In this document: piece after piece, positions 11,601-23,368 of the stretch | Position numbering within the stretch: the first letter of the stretch is position 1 | How the letters are laid out: every line of letters starts with the position of its first letter | DNA from: Amyelois transitella | Lineage: Eukaryota > Arthropoda > Insecta > Lepidoptera > Pyralidae | Reading direction: 5' to 3' | Length of the DNA: 64,000 bases | NCBI RefSeq assembly: GCF_032362555.1 | Contig: NC_083523.1 | Location: 6,547,501 to 6,611,500, forward strand | Notes under the pieces: model-generated | What the model saw: the letters and a program-made list of their open reading frames with translations, nothing else | Databases searched by the model: none | Told to the model about the DNA's origin: nothing | Translations under genes and position numbers: made by a program

Positions 11601-12543
11601 TTTGACATAATCGCATATTATTACCAACATTTTTACGTACCTATTTAATATCAGTATTAACATATTTTTCTTCTTGTTACTTTTTTATCACATAAATTTG
11701 CGAATTGTATAATCGCAATTTCATAATTTGTTTGCCTGAATACATTTTCTAATTTACACTTATTTGTACAATTGATTTTTATTGCCATAATACATAATCA
11801 TATCATTCAATGAATATTTTACAATCTTACCACGTAGGTACATATAGTTTAAGCATGAACTATTAATAACGCCCACTTTACAATTTCCACACAAACATTT
11901 TAGATTCAAAATGTTTTCTCTTTTATCTTAGATTTTTTTCATATGTTTCTTTGTTCAGTCATTATGATTAGAAGAATTGGGTCCGATGAATTAAGTTGAC
12001 GTATTATAAAATATTCATATGTAAAATAAATATCAAATTAATTGGAATTAATTTATAATTTTTTAAACTATATTTTTTCAATTTAAAATGTATATGTTAC
12101 GTGTAACAGTTTCAATTTGTGACAATTTGTGAAGAGTACCTATAGAAAGTGAATATTATCCATCAATCGAACATGCATCATTTTAAAAACTTCAAAAAGG
12201 TGAATTGTTCGCAAATCGTATTTTATTATATTTAGATATTTTAATTTATTAATGTAATTTTGAAGAAGCAGAAACACATTATATATGCAATAATATATAC
12301 TAACTTTGATATACCTAGTATTAGATTGATATATTTTTAACTAGAGTTTGAGTATATTTACATTATTTAACGCGGAGTAGCGAAAAACATCTTCAGAAGA
12401 TGGTTAGAGATACGTTCAGCACACATATACAACATACTCGTATATAATAGCTAAACTCGTATAAAATCACTACTTCATCCTTTATACTCTTTGTAAACTT
12501 CTTTCTTTTAAAAAAATATATTTTTACAGGAAAATACATGTAA
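5694..12543 (+). CDS. nSyb: Neuronal synaptobrevin (v-SNARE, VAMP family), spliced
   Basis: Synaptobrevin is the vesicle SNARE that pairs with syntaxin and SNAP-25 to fuse synaptic vesicles with the plasma membrane. The coding segments are 5694-5695, 7780-7924, 8299-8377, 8944-9023, 9617-9668 and 12530-12543. All introns are GT-AG and the phases agree, giving 123 residues. Residues 1-35 are a variable acidic/proline-rich head. About 36-95 is the SNARE coiled coil, beginning at [18 protein letters not shown], with the zero-layer Arg at 64 ([15 protein letters not shown]). FWLQNLK (96-102) is the juxtamembrane linker. From [17 protein letters not shown] the chain is a C-terminal membrane anchor ending GKYM. 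The linker and anchor match the neuronal insect paralogue as I recall it better than ubiquitous Syb. The family is certain. The two-base first segment and the last exon are the least certain parts, because both are inferred from splice phase alone. Confidence 0.93.
6187..6441 (+). mobile_element. SINE family A copy in nSyb intron 1
   Basis: Sense copy from GTACCGTGCGGTTCCCGGCACC to GGGACGTGATTATATATATGTAT. A small expansion of GTAGGTAGGTAG lies inside. Confidence 0.85.
7421..7675 (+). mobile_element. tRNA-derived SINE family B copy in nSyb intron 1
   Basis: The head contains an A box (TGGCGCAGCGG) and a perfect B box (GGTTCGAATCC), followed by the family body and an ATTT tail. A 12-base AT-rich direct repeat flanks it at 7408-7419 and 7691-7702, a tentative target duplication. 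Confidence 0.88.
7780..7924 (+). CDS. nSyb: nSyb coding exon 2 (variable head and start of SNARE motif)
   Basis: The acceptor CATTTCCAG precedes 145 nt: one G completing the start codon, then 48 codons. It encodes the acidic head ([20 protein letters not shown]), then [20 protein letters not shown] and QTRAQVDE. The donor GAG|GTATAA is non-optimal (GTATAA rather than GTAAGT). A repeat begins only about eight bases downstream. Confidence 0.95.
7932..8021 (-). mobile_element. SINE family A fragment abutting the exon 2 donor
   Basis: Antisense family A from CTCCCTTAGTCGCC to CACACGGCA. It starts about eight bases past the exon 2 splice donor. Confidence 0.8.
8044..8056 (+). repeat. Duplicate of the exon 2 splice-donor sequence
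   Basis: CGATGAGGTATAA here repeats 7918-7930, which spans the exon 2/intron 2 junction. A diverged third version is at 8022-8041. The copies bracket the SINE A fragment, as expected for a target-site duplication. Confidence 0.75.
8057..8097 (-). mobile_element. SINE family A tail-end fragment
   Basis: CATATATTCCCTTGCGGGGT then AGACAGTGCCAACAGT is the antisense 3' end of family A, separated from the piece at 7932-8021 by the duplicated donor. Confidence 0.6.
8299..8377 (+). CDS. nSyb: nSyb coding exon 3 (central SNARE motif)
   Basis: CTTTTCAG precedes 79 nt encoding [20 protein letters not shown] and ELDDRA plus one base of the next Asp codon. It carries the ionic zero-layer arginine. The donor is G|GTAAGT. 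Confidence 0.96.
8399..8661 (-). mobile_element. tRNA-derived SINE family B copy in nSyb intron 3
   Basis: Reverse-complement copy running from the ATTT tail to the tRNA-like head ending GCGCCACAGAGGCCG. It is opposite in orientation to the 7421 copy. Confidence 0.88.
8703..8855 (+). mobile_element. SINE family C fragment in nSyb intron 3
   Basis: It contains family C body sequence such as AAAAACCTGACTCACCTCAT and GATGCAATCGGGACTAAAGG. The tRNA-like head is absent. Confidence 0.6.
8944..9023 (+). CDS. nSyb: nSyb coding exon 4 (C-terminal SNARE motif and linker)
   Basis: CAATTGCAG precedes 80 nt. With the split Asp it encodes [20 protein letters not shown] and FWLQNLK. The donor is AAA|GTAAGT. 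Confidence 0.96.
9617..9668 (+). CDS. nSyb: nSyb coding exon 5 (transmembrane anchor)
   Basis: AAATTACAG precedes 52 nt encoding [17 protein letters not shown] plus one base. The segment is 17 hydrophobic residues, slightly short for a full membrane span, so a further exon must finish the anchor. The donor is TTTG|GTAAGT. Confidence 0.94.
10556..10671 (+). other. Candidate alternative or cassette exon in nSyb intron 5
   Basis: A GC-richer block in an AT-rich intron is bounded by a plausible acceptor (CTCTTACGGCTGTTTGCAG, ending 10555) and a strong donor (ATT|GTAAGTAA at 10672). Read in phase from exon 5 it would end the protein with GDNIKQMFG and a stop. A later AG at 10610 would keep the frame open through to exon 6. 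It may instead be a fragment of an unrecognised repeat. Confidence 0.25.
11300..11367. repeat. 68-bp near-perfect palindrome in nSyb intron 5
   Basis: The two 34-base arms mirror around 11333/11334 with one mismatched pair (11311/11356). A (TA)n run at 11372-11391 follows immediately. There is no coding potential. Confidence 0.9.
12530..12543 (+). CDS. nSyb: nSyb terminal coding exon 6
   Basis: The acceptor ATATTTTTACAG at 12518-12529 precedes GAAAATACATGTAA. In phase this gives Gly-Lys-Tyr-Met-stop, completing the anchor with a short luminal end. The Lys aligns with a Lys at the same place in the fly protein as I recall it. The exon is tiny, so cDNA support would matter. Confidence 0.65.
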
Positions 12544-12652
12544 TCTGCATTCATCTTATCACTTGGATTCCACTCCAGATTGAAGAATATGCATAATAAA
12601 TTATAAAATTAGGTATTTATCCATTTGTTCATATTTTTCCATACCGTGTAAA

Positions 12653-12658
12653 AATAAA
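12653..12658 (+). terminator. First polyadenylation signal downstream of nSyb stop
   Basis: AATAAA lies 110 bases after the putative stop. Many other AATAAA motifs follow in the AT-rich DNA to 16 kb, so a longer 3' UTR is possible. Confidence 0.4.
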
Positions 12659-12659
12659 G

Positions 12660-15600
12660 TACTCATAATTATTATGAAATGTCAAATTTTGACTCTCAAA
12701 AATAATATATAAGGAATAGTTCGAATTTCAACTCTATACTGTAGTTGGTAGGGTATCAATACTTGAGATCGAAATATATATAAATTCATTTATTAGAATT
12801 AAATATAATATGACTATCTAAGATTATTAGTTACAAATGTGATTGTAATTTGAATATGACTATAAATGCTGTGCGAAATATTAATTATTTGACAAGGTTT
12901 CCTTGTGTGTATACAAGTTAGGTAGGTATTGGTGAAATTATCTAAACTTTTCCAGTTTTAAAACTTCTATTAATCTGACAAGTTAAACTATGTCATCTCA
13001 ATTGTTTTGCGTGCCTTGTACTTTCTCTATTAGTAAACAAATTTATTCACGTGAGCCATTTTTGGCTAATGCTTAGCGATTTTTCTATTTTCTGGCCTAA
13101 AAATCTCATGTAATATGAGACTTATATATGTGAGGGATATTAAAAGCTTTAATTTAGTCAATGTAGTTGAGTGTAACATTGTGTTTTAACACAAAAATCT
13201 TTTTGTTTAAGAAAGTTGAATTATATTCTTTTAAAGTAATTTTTTGTCAGGCCTACAATTTTAGAATCTCAATCTTATATTTGAACCCATCACATGTAAT
13301 AGTACTGCTAGTTTTTGTCAAGTTACATATTATATGTTGTGATTTTTCAATTTAACCTTCTTAACTAATAGATAAGCAACAAGTACCTTCTAAAAATTTA
13401 CATCTGAATAAAACTAACAACATATACAATACAATTTTGTGATGAAGCTTCACTTCACTTCACTATAATAAGAAGCCAAAAAAGGTTGTTGCATCATCAA
13501 TATTAAAAGTTTAAACAAAGAAATCTATTGCACATTGATCGGGCTATGTGATATAAAAATTCAATAATTGTCAAAACGATCTTCCAATTGTAGTGGAATC
13601 TATGTATAACATATAAAAATGGCATTATCATTAAATGTTACTATATTTCTTTATAAAATATATCTTTTAAGTATAACGTCTTTTCAAAAAATATATAACA
13701 CCAAGTAGTAGGTTGATGGAATTGATTGAAAATAGAATTAAGATTAATTATTGAATAATTTGTCCATTATTATAGTTCTGATGTTCATTAGCTTTACTGA
13801 TTAAATTTTTTGAATTATTAGCGTCTTCAAAGTCAATTATTTGCATTAGATGTATAAAGTCAATTATATAGAGGCAAACAGAAATTATAATTAATTGGAA
13901 TTTTCTTTACACGTATAAAAATTATACGTTTGAGGTTTAAATTGAAAAAAAAAACTGTACTGTAAGTACTTACATTTTTTATAATAAAATGAAGATGATA
14001 TTTTTATTTTGAACTTAACGAAATATGTTTAATTATGATTATAAATTTGTATAAATAAACAATGCAACTAAAATTATAATACGTTTTATTATAAGTTGGT
14101 ACTAACAGTTTAATTTTGTATTATAAGTATATGTTAAAGGTGTAGGTAGTTAATTTAATTATACCCACATTGACATTTTGTACAAAAACGCTTATAGAAC
14201 GGATGAAATTCTCATATATAAGGACACTTTTTGGTCTTGGTTTAGTTAAAAATATATTGAATATAATTTTAAGTGTTTTCAATGATGTTTACTTTTCTAT
14301 TTATGATAAACCTCAGAATTTGTGAGGATGCTCACAATACAAAACGATTTAAATAAATTACATTTTAAATAAATAGATTATAAAAATTGTAAGTGATTAC
14401 AGGAGGCAAATGTATGGTGCCATTGACAATATTAGTTCTTTTGTAACTTTACTGCGGTGTGATAATGGTGATAGTGAGAATTTGTATTATAAATACTTAG
14501 AACTACGAATTATTATTTAAGACGATTACAACACGGCCTCAATGAAATTAAATAGTTTAAAAGGATACTAGGAAGATATTTTACAATTAAGCTTTATTTG
14601 AAAGAAATGCTTAAATGCGAGAACCAAGCAAAAGTAAGACCTAAAGAAGCTATATACATTTTTATTTATATTCTATGCCATATACATATATTGTACCGAG
14701 AGCCGTGGTTCCCCAGGCATCACACTTAGCCTGGCGGAAGATCTTCCCTTTTGTGGCGGTCGAGCCGAATCATCGCTCCCGCTACGTGTACGAGTAATAT
14801 TAATGAGTTGGATATACCTACATAACATAATATGAATTTATGTGTTGTTGATAAAATGTCTTGTGAAGTTGCAAGTCAGGAAACATACCTTATGTTCTTT
14901 CAGATACATTACTTATAATATGTATGTGTAATATAATATGTTCTAAACTATTTCAAGAGCGCCGTTGCATTGGTACTAATCGTCAAACTATTGATGTTGT
15001 TCTATTGGCTTGTGTCTTTTAAAACTTGAGGTATTATCTCTTCTAAATATAATGTGTTTAATCTATGAAGGGTGGTAAGGCAATTTCATCTATGTAATAA
15101 ATTTTTATGATATTTAAATTAGCAACTTTTACATTTTATTCATGCATGTGTATGTATTTGCCCCAAGGTAATAAAACATGTTTGTTTAAAAGCAATAATT
15201 TATTTGTACATTAAATATATAATAAAATTAAACACATGTTTTTCTGTATCTTAAATGGTTTGGCAATAAAGAATTTATAATATTTGATGAAGTTTCATGC
15301 TGAAAATGCAATGTTTTTCTTTTTTACTACACAAAGTGATATTTGAAATTTGATTTTTAATTACCTTAGAAATTCGAAATTAAACGTGGAAATTATAACG
15401 ACGAATCGTTTTATTTAAAAGGGTACTAAAATATTAATCATATAAAAATATTATCTACATGAATATTAATATTACTAATTTCAAAAGAAAATCCGAATGT
15501 AATGGAGTTACTGATTAAAATGTGATTATTAAAACAAATAATTTTGAATAGTTTTATTTCATAATCTTCCCAAAAATAGCCTTTGCTTGCTTTTACACAT

Positions 15601-18600
15601 TTTAAAAAAGCACTTATAGAGAGATAGTTTAAAGCTTCATGTTGAGTGTACACAGGTGATTCCAACGCGTGTTATCGACATAGCAAGTGAGCCTTCAATA
15701 ATTTAATATTTAACAGCGATCCCACACCAGTGTCGAAGTTAACGTGTTAATATTGCAAGACAACGGACAATCTTTATAAATTGATAAATACAAACTTAGC
15801 AAACTGAGAACGATCGAATACGCTTTACGATTCAAATCAGTCTCAACTTTGCAGAAATGCATTAAGGTTTCATTTTGTGAAGTAAGATTTTGTCTATGGT
15901 AAGTTTTGCGAGTGAACTATAGACTAGACCATAGAGAATGATGTGAGAGCTCGCTAGCTTTCTCTTTGATAGTTGGCCGCCATTTTGACTTACAGTAATG
16001 GTTCTTCTGACGTGAGTTATGCCCGCGTGTCATTTGAACTAAGTAATGTAGGTAGTGGTTGAACCGTTAATGCGGGGTTAAAAGGCGCAATTAAATAAAT
16101 ACAAAGTTGCAAAATTTATCAAAAGTGTTTCGACAACTTTGAAATCACTTGAGGCAAATTGTAGTCATGAAAATAAAATACCTAGGAGTTTAATGAGGGT
16201 ACACATTAATATACAATTCAAACTAAATAAAAGCTTTTAATAATGATTTTTGTGATAAGTAAAATGCATTCAAATATAAAATAATAAATTGGAGCAAGAT
16301 ATATCCAATTCAACTTAAAGTCACGATGTTGAGTTCATAATCTATTAGACTAATAAATGTTAAAAATTAAACTTCGAACGCGTTACTTTATTAATGTTGC
16401 CAAATTTTACTATATATATAAATAATTTATTATATATAAATAAGATAAGTTACAGCTTTAATCCATCAGTCCATATAAGAACGAAGAGCAATAAACTAAT
16501 ATTGACACATTCATTACCATCTATCCCAGTTCTCGCTGCAGAAATTTTAGCTGCTTATAAAGTAACACAAAAATGGTTTGCAAATACGATATTTTGTTGC
16601 GCAGACACTCAATTAGGTTCGCTGTGGGAACTGCCTGTGAAAACAAAGCGTGTTCAGTTACAACTATTCCGAGTCGATCATTACCATACATTCTCATTGC
16701 TATAGGGCATTATCGTTACTGTTCTGATATGTATATACTAATTTTCATGTATGATCAGGACGTGACATTAATATTCTTAATTTAATGATGCATTATAAAC
16801 AAATATTTGTTCTTAAATAAAACTTTTAAATAGGTGCCATAGACATTACAATTTCTATTTTTAGGTTATGCAAGAAAATTTAAGATATCTTTTGAAAATG
16901 TGAATTATAGTAGAAATGTATTGAGTGCATATCTCAAATTCCTTGAATAACAAAAAAAGAATATGATAAATAATGCTTCGAAAATAGATGCACACACGAC
17001 GTGGAAATAACCACACGGTATTATTTTTCATTTAAATTTTTCATCTTATCTCATAAAAAAGTATTTTTATAGATTACTCGAAGCGAAACTCGAATATCAT
17101 TTCGTGCAAATAGTAGGGCCGTCAGGATCATAAGGCTCGTAGATACTGAGCGCGGGATATTGAATTTAGTGTGAACACTTGCAGCATTATTTAATTGCGT
17201 GTCAGCCAGTGAGCTGTGATACTGAGCACAGTGGTTCTAGATCGGGTCTACGCAGAAAATATGCAAAGGTTTTTAGGCCATTAAACAATTTCTCAGTATG
17301 TATCAGGGATTGTTACATGGGATTTGACTATTAAGTAAAATAACATATTTCGTGTAAAAAGATAAAATACTTTGAGACTTCTTTCTTACGGCTTATTGAA
17401 AAACAAATGGCAATCTAAAATTGACAATACAAAACTGTTAGTAAAATATTTTAACATAAAGTTTTATAAATTATAATTCAATTATTCAGAATAGTAAAAT
17501 GACATTATAGAACTGACTATTACCTTTTTTATAGTATGATCACATAATTTCTATCATGACATCGCCTGCTTAAAACAAAATAAAGTTCTATTTATTCCAC
17601 ACAAACAAGTGCGCAGACCACTGTGCGCTGATAGTTCCCGGTAATGGTCCTGTCAGGTGTTTGAGGAGCACATATCACTGTTTATTTTCACCTCCTTACC
17701 TTCCACGAACTCGGCAGTATTTATTTTTGGCCTAACGACCCCTCGACCCCACTCTCTGTGCGCGCAATTTTTTTTTTGTTTCATTTCTCGTTCTGCCTCC
17801 ATTTAGCGCAAAGTAGATTTGAATTTAATTTATGTGTTGCTCTTTGCAACCAGTATTGTTCTGTATATATGTAGGTACTTCTTGTTCTGAAATAAAAAGA
17901 ACAGAAACCCTATGACCTTCTCAATTTATGTGTGCCAAATTCTAAGAAGAATGTTTTAGCAGATAACGCGTGAAAAGCGTGAACAGACAAACAAACACAT
18001 TCATTTATAATATTATTATGGTTATTATGGGCTTGTATCATGATACATTTACCTTGTTTGTGCCAATCTTCTTGAAGTTCTACAGATTACTCCATCATCG
18101 CGGATCAAACGTCGGCAAGGGAGCAATTGCAAAATTATTGTATTATTTCACCGCTTTGAAATATAATTTATTTTGTACTTTGTTGTTTTCACATTAAAAA
18201 GAAATACTCTAGGTAATGCTAATTTGTGTGATTGAATGATAACCGTTAGGGTTTTTCATTGAAACAACTGAACTAAATAGGTATTTTCCTCTTTCCGAGT
18301 TAGTCATTTATCGTCATCTGGCCTATCAGGTTAAATTTTTATTCTTTATGTAAATTTTTACAGCATGTTTGGATCATGAGTGGTTTTTCCTAAAAACATA
18401 TAGCAAAAAGCGAAAAAAAATATCTTCTTGATTTTTCCAACCTGTGGAGGCTATTGTTTGACTTTCTGTTCTAATTTTTATATTCTATTGTTTCTTAGCT
18501 GTTTTAGCTGTTAGTCATCTGAAAAAATAGAATTAATTATATAATGATTCGAAAATTTGAAGGTGCATAGAAAAGAAAAGAATAGAAAAAAAATAAAATT

Positions 18601-18820
18601 AAAGGAAACCCAAATTCTGCTTAACCGGAGAAAAGACAGGTTGATACAGTTTTGCCAACTCCAAACATTTTTGCATTACTTCGATCATCGATGTTATAAA
18701 CAGCCGCTACCGAACGCACACGCTTCAGACTAGATAGATCTAAAATGGAATTAATTCAAGTAGAATTGATGTTATTATCTATATATAAAATTATATTCAA
18801 TCCCTGATATATGATATTGA
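12660..18820. other. Long AT-rich, nearly repeat-free stretch
   Basis: No protein domain and almost no recognisable SINE is seen. Open frames such as 13167-13355 and 16394-16705 are AT-rich and unconvincing. It holds a GC-rich islet at 14698-14795. A patch at 15960-16070 includes GGCCGCCATTTTGAC, similar to a YY1/Pho site. It may be long 3' UTR of nSyb or intergenic DNA. Confidence 0.4.
14698..14795. other. GC-rich islet with hairpin potential
   Basis: A sharply bounded GC-rich block sits in very AT-rich DNA. It holds CCAGGC (14713-14718) pairing with GCCTGG (14729-14734), and a perfect palindrome GGAAGATCTTCC at 14736-14747. No match to the local repeats was recognised. Confidence 0.5.
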
Positions 18821-19055
18821 CAACCTTTGTGGCGCAGCGGTAGTACGCTTGTCTGTTACACCGGGTTTGAATCCCGGCCAAGGCATGATGAGAAAATAAC
18901 TTTTTCTGATTGGCCTGGGTTTTGGATGTTTATATATACCTATAAGTATTTATTATAAAACATAGTATCGTTGAGTATCTCGTAACAAGTCTCGAACTTA
19001 CTACGAGGCTATCTCGATCTGTTAATATGTCCCGTATATATTTATTTATTAATTA
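18821..19055 (+). mobile_element. SINE family B copy
   Basis: A box TGGCGCAGCGG is intact. The middle of the tRNA-like head has lost about 11 bases before GGGTTTGAATCC. It ends in CCCGTATATATTTATTTATT. Confidence 0.85.
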
Positions 19056-19363
19056 GCAAAAGACTTAGTCCCTCCTGTTTGTCTTGTTGCAAATTATATT
19101 TCATTAATTATTTTTAATTTATAATTAATTTTTAAGTCCCAGTTGCGTCCTCGTCTGGAGAGGAACATGAGGTTCACCTGTTCCTGCACGGGTGAGTCTT
19201 GACTGACCTCCACTACCTTGGGTACCTGGTTATAAAAATAAATTATTTATATTCTAACCTTTTCAACATATTGTCTTCTGCCGCGGGTCTGCTGGAAGAG
19301 ATTTCTTCAGAAAAAAGCAGAACCTATGTTTTATTGTTTCTTGTATTTTACATTTCCGTATCC

Positions 19364-19475
19364 CTTCCTAATATTATAAATGCAAAAGTCTGTCTGTCTG
19401 TTTCGCTTTTTCAGCTTAACCGCTGGACCGATTGGAATGAAATTGAGAGATACGTATAGAATAGAACTTCGGGAG
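19364..19475 (-). repeat. Group D fragment
   Basis: It has the terminus CTTCCTAATATTATAAATGC and a degenerate body (CTGGACCGATTGGAATGAAA). A small cluster of ACCTTAGT repeats follows at 19533-19568. Confidence 0.5.
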
Positions 19476-19740
19476 TAACATTGGCAAAAGTTAGTACTTA
19501 ATAACTAATTCATGTATAAAGTTCAACTAACCGTACCTTAGTGATAACACCTTACCTTAGTACCTTAGTGTTATTTTTTTAAAATAACTACGTTTAAAAA
19601 CAAAAGAGAGGACCTAACCAATATGAGGCCTAGCCTATTCTTATACAAATATAGACTATTATCTCTACAGCACTCATCCAATGCCTGTCAGCTATAGGGT
19701 TCGGCGCTAGTGCAAGCGGACAGCGGGTAACAATCGTTTC

Positions 19741-19922
19741 TTTAATAAATAAATACGGAAAAAATTACACAGATTCAGTTAGCCACGAATTAAGTTCGAG
19801 ACATATGCTACGAACTCAACAATACTGTATTTTGTAATAATTTGATAAACATTCAAGGCCCAGGTTAATTACAAAAGATCGTTTTCCATTATGGCCAGAT
19901 CTGGGATCGAACCCGGGACCTT
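19741..19922 (-). mobile_element. SINE family B copy, truncated
   Basis: The antisense tail and body end at a B-box-like GGGATCGAACCCGGGACC. The A-box end is missing. Confidence 0.75.
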
Positions 19923-20203
19923 ATGGTTCAAAGTCGAAAATCCAATAACTGCTAAAAGTCAGCAAGTCATATAAGTCAATTTCCAATGTTAAAAAAATTT
20001 ACGAACTAGTAGGCAGTTTAGTCAAATGAGTTATTCTGACGAGGAAATCGAATGATTTCTTATTTCATACACACATACTCTTAACGAAGTAGTCGAGGTA
20101 AGTATCGGTATTTCTCCAATTCTCTTTGTTAATGGCGCTGCCGGAATACTAGGAAATTGCATGATGAGTATGGAGATCTAGAGTAAGAGAGAGTATGGAG
20201 TCT

Positions 20204-20257
20204 CTTGGCTCTGTCTTTCCCACAAGGGATATAGACGTAACCATATGTATGTATGTT
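20204..20257 (+). mobile_element. SINE family A 3' end fragment
   Basis: TTGGCTCTGTCTTTCCCACA then AGGGATATAGACGTAACC and a TATG tail. Confidence 0.65.
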
Positions 20258-22559
20258 TTACATGAAACAAATAGTGTCAAGCACAGTACCCGCTGACAAT
20301 GACGCCCCACCCTCAAAGCGGTAAGATTACGTGTGGCCGTAAGTTCAGCAAATTGCGATTATTATGTTACGGCTAACGAGGTGTTCGGCCTTTCCCTGTA
20401 ATCGTCCGCCGCTTCATATCAACATGATAGCACAATGTTACGACCATGATGCCCTCTTTATAATAATTGTCCAGGATTTGTGATATACAACATGGGATGT
20501 TTTCTTTTCTCTTTTAGAAAGAATTTTGTAATTTTTTTGTAAGTGCAAGGATATGTCTTAAGTTAGCTTATACGGCCGTTAGAATCGAAAGCCTTATTTT
20601 AGGATTCTTCTGTTAATGCAATTGGATACTAACATCTATAGTCAATTCTTGAAGATCTTATTAATCAAATGTACTATTTACCTAATAAAGTATATAAATA
20701 GAGAACATCTGTTATTTTGCTCATTCTTCTCATGGCTATTAATTAATTTAAAAATGTATTTTGCAACAAAAATTCATATTACAATGCAATATGATTCTTG
20801 ATATCGTCTATTTATTAGCTTAAAAAGTCCTCAATCAGAACTGAATTTAAGTTTACAAGTTTCATATCAAATACAATAGTTACATACAATTGTTGCTAAC
20901 ATAGCAACAAAATATGAACTCGTATCTCATAAAGCAATTTGAATTTGTATGCCCTGATAATTAAAATGATCTTAATCGTATAATTGAGGGGCACAATTCT
21001 GGATAAGGCTAGCCAGATAGTATCGGGTCGTATGTAGCAATTAACTGTACATGCAGTAGGTGTGAACTGACCCTTTTATAAGGTAAACAATTTCAGTTTG
21101 ACACTAGTGACCTCGAAGGCAGATTTATGAAGTCTACTTTTGATCTTAGTTCCATTATTCGTATGAATCGCTCTAAGAAACAGTTTATATTCTTATTTTT
21201 TTTTAATAGTATGCACATTTTCGTTGAAAAAGTATATACCTTAACAGGATCTTTGGTCTATGGAATTGCGTCTTTAAAACGGATAGAATCAACGTCTCTT
21301 AACAAACATTACATACCAAATCAATTCACTATTTACTATAACGAGTGGCCTATTACGCTTAAGTGCTGCTGTTACCAACCGCGTCACTAAGTAGTAGTAG
21401 TTCGATAAAATTTTACTGTCCATACGATAGTTATAACTGAATTTAGACAGTACGGGAAGAACATTTTCTCAGTCTGTTGCGTGTATAGTCCAGCATTAGT
21501 AAGTTGTTTGGCTATTTTATTGGTCTATTTAGATCGCAGGAAACTACTGACTAATATACGTAGTAAATTGATTGTGTGGCAAAGTTGCAAGAACTTACCT
21601 ATGTATATATCTCTATACAAAACCACCCCAATAGAAAAGCGCAAAGATTTATATTTTTGTACGTTTGTGGCGAAATCACAAAACTTATACTTACAGATTC
21701 TCCATTGCACAGGCATTACAATAGAAGGGAGTGACACACTGGCGGTGACTGTTTTTTGGAATCCCTCAAGAAAATCCCGCGCAAACGCTAGTGGTAAGTT
21801 TGTTTTTTTTTTACACTTGATTGGCGACGGAATTTTATATATAAATCCTTCGACAGTGTCATAGGCTAAATTTTCCTGGAATTTCCTACATGAAAGTGGT
21901 AGATAATTTTGTTTATGTGTTGGCGCTGGAGTTTAAACGTATTCGTCTTAAAGAGTCAAAAGTTCTCATTTAGATGGATAGCTTAACTCATTTATACATA
22001 TGCAAATAGTAAAGTTAGTCATCGACTCTGCAACGCAAGAGTATTTACCATAATTTAAAAAAATCCTTGTCACTTAAATACATGTACCTGTATACGAAAA
22101 ATCAAGACACTTTCCTGGAGTTGTAAGCAGAGTTTAGGTAAAGGCAACTTTCCACTTGCCACGATCACTGCACACCATCTTTATCTTAATATTCATAAAC
22201 ATACAAGCTAGTCTGTTATCGGTACACTTGACCTGACTTTTTGCCAGAACTTCCCAAATCTACATATCTCTAAAAATACCTATATTTATTCCTAAAGAAC
22301 CTGAATCTAGACTTCATATAGACACTCTCGTAGTTGTATGGGAACTCGATACGATCGTCAAGCGACATAAAATTGTATTAGCGCGGCGACAACTACGGCC
22401 GCTGTAATAACCGCTCAAAATGGACTTGCGAAATATCCTGTTCGGAATAGGGACGCTAGATGCATTTATCTATACAAATATTATAAGGAGGTAATACTAA
22501 ATAATATTTGCTTCATACAATAATTTATTTATAAGTTTGATATTAAACGATTTAAATAG
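20258..22559. other. Unclassified intergenic DNA
   Basis: No recognisable gene. Open frames at 21127-21390 and 21481-21864 have no familiar domain. The second (127 codons) overlaps a frame on the other strand and shows no splice or start context supporting it. Confidence 0.4.
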
Positions 22560-22652
22560 TGTCTGGTTGCTTGTTCATCGCCTACGTGAAGAATCTCTAG
22601 TTTATAAGCCTTTTCCTTAGTCGCCTTTTACGACATCCACAGGGAATGAGAT
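22560..22652 (-). mobile_element. SINE family A fragment
   Basis: Antisense body with GTCGCCTTTTACGACATCCA. The head is lost. Confidence 0.65.
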
Positions 22653-22874
22653 GGATTCCCCACCTACTTACTTACAATATAATTTGATCTACCTAGTCCC
22701 TTCCAGTAAAGAGATATCCTAGGTCTTGTTAACAGGGCACGGTAGCCCTAGTTATAGGTTCTGTTGGGTCACGTTTTGGAGACAAAGCCTACGTATATGT
22801 CTTAATTTAGAAGACCACACTTGTAGTCCATAGGACGGGAGTCTGAAGTAATTTATAGAGAGTTGAGCTGAGTT

Positions 22875-22996
22875 ATCTCAATTCTATCATGAAGCCAAAC
22901 AGCTGAACGTGACCTTTCAGTCTTTTGAAGACTGTTGGCTGACTGACTGACTGTCTACCCCGCAAGGGATATAGACGTGATGATATGTATGTATGT
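22875..22996 (+). mobile_element. SINE family A 3' half
   Basis: Sense copy from ATCTCAATTCTATCATGAAG to GGGATATAGACGTGATGATA plus a TATG tail. A CTGA expansion lies inside. Confidence 0.8.
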
Positions 22997-23056
22997 TGAG
23001 TTGAATTAGATTAGTCATCGCATTTGAGTTCGAACACCTGAATGTAATTAACTTGT

Positions 23057-23368
23057 ACATATACACATATAATTATGTTTTTATCCCTTATCGGGTAGGC
23101 AGAGCCAACAATCTAGAGAAGGTAGGCCCACGTTCAACTGTCAGTATGGCTCAATGATAAAATTGAGATTCAAATATTGACAGGTTGCTAGTCCATCTAC
23201 CACCTAAAAGAAAAATAACAAGTTTTGTAGCTTTTCCCTTGATTGACCAGCATCGAGTGCAAGCTTCCACAGCTTGCACTAGTGCTCCTATACCTTTAGT
23301 CGTCTTTTACGAATTTATGGGAAAGAAATGAAGTGGTCCTATTCGTAAGTGCCGAGAACCACACGACG
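23057..23368 (-). mobile_element. SINE family A copy with internal insertion
   Basis: A full-length antisense copy is split by about 60 unrelated bases near 23244-23300. That insert contains the inverted repeat GTGCAAGCTTCCACAGCTTGCAC. Confidence 0.7.

Noticed and set aside
21481..21864. 127-codon open frame as a gene
   Set aside because: No Met-start context, no known motif, and an overlapping open frame on the other strand.
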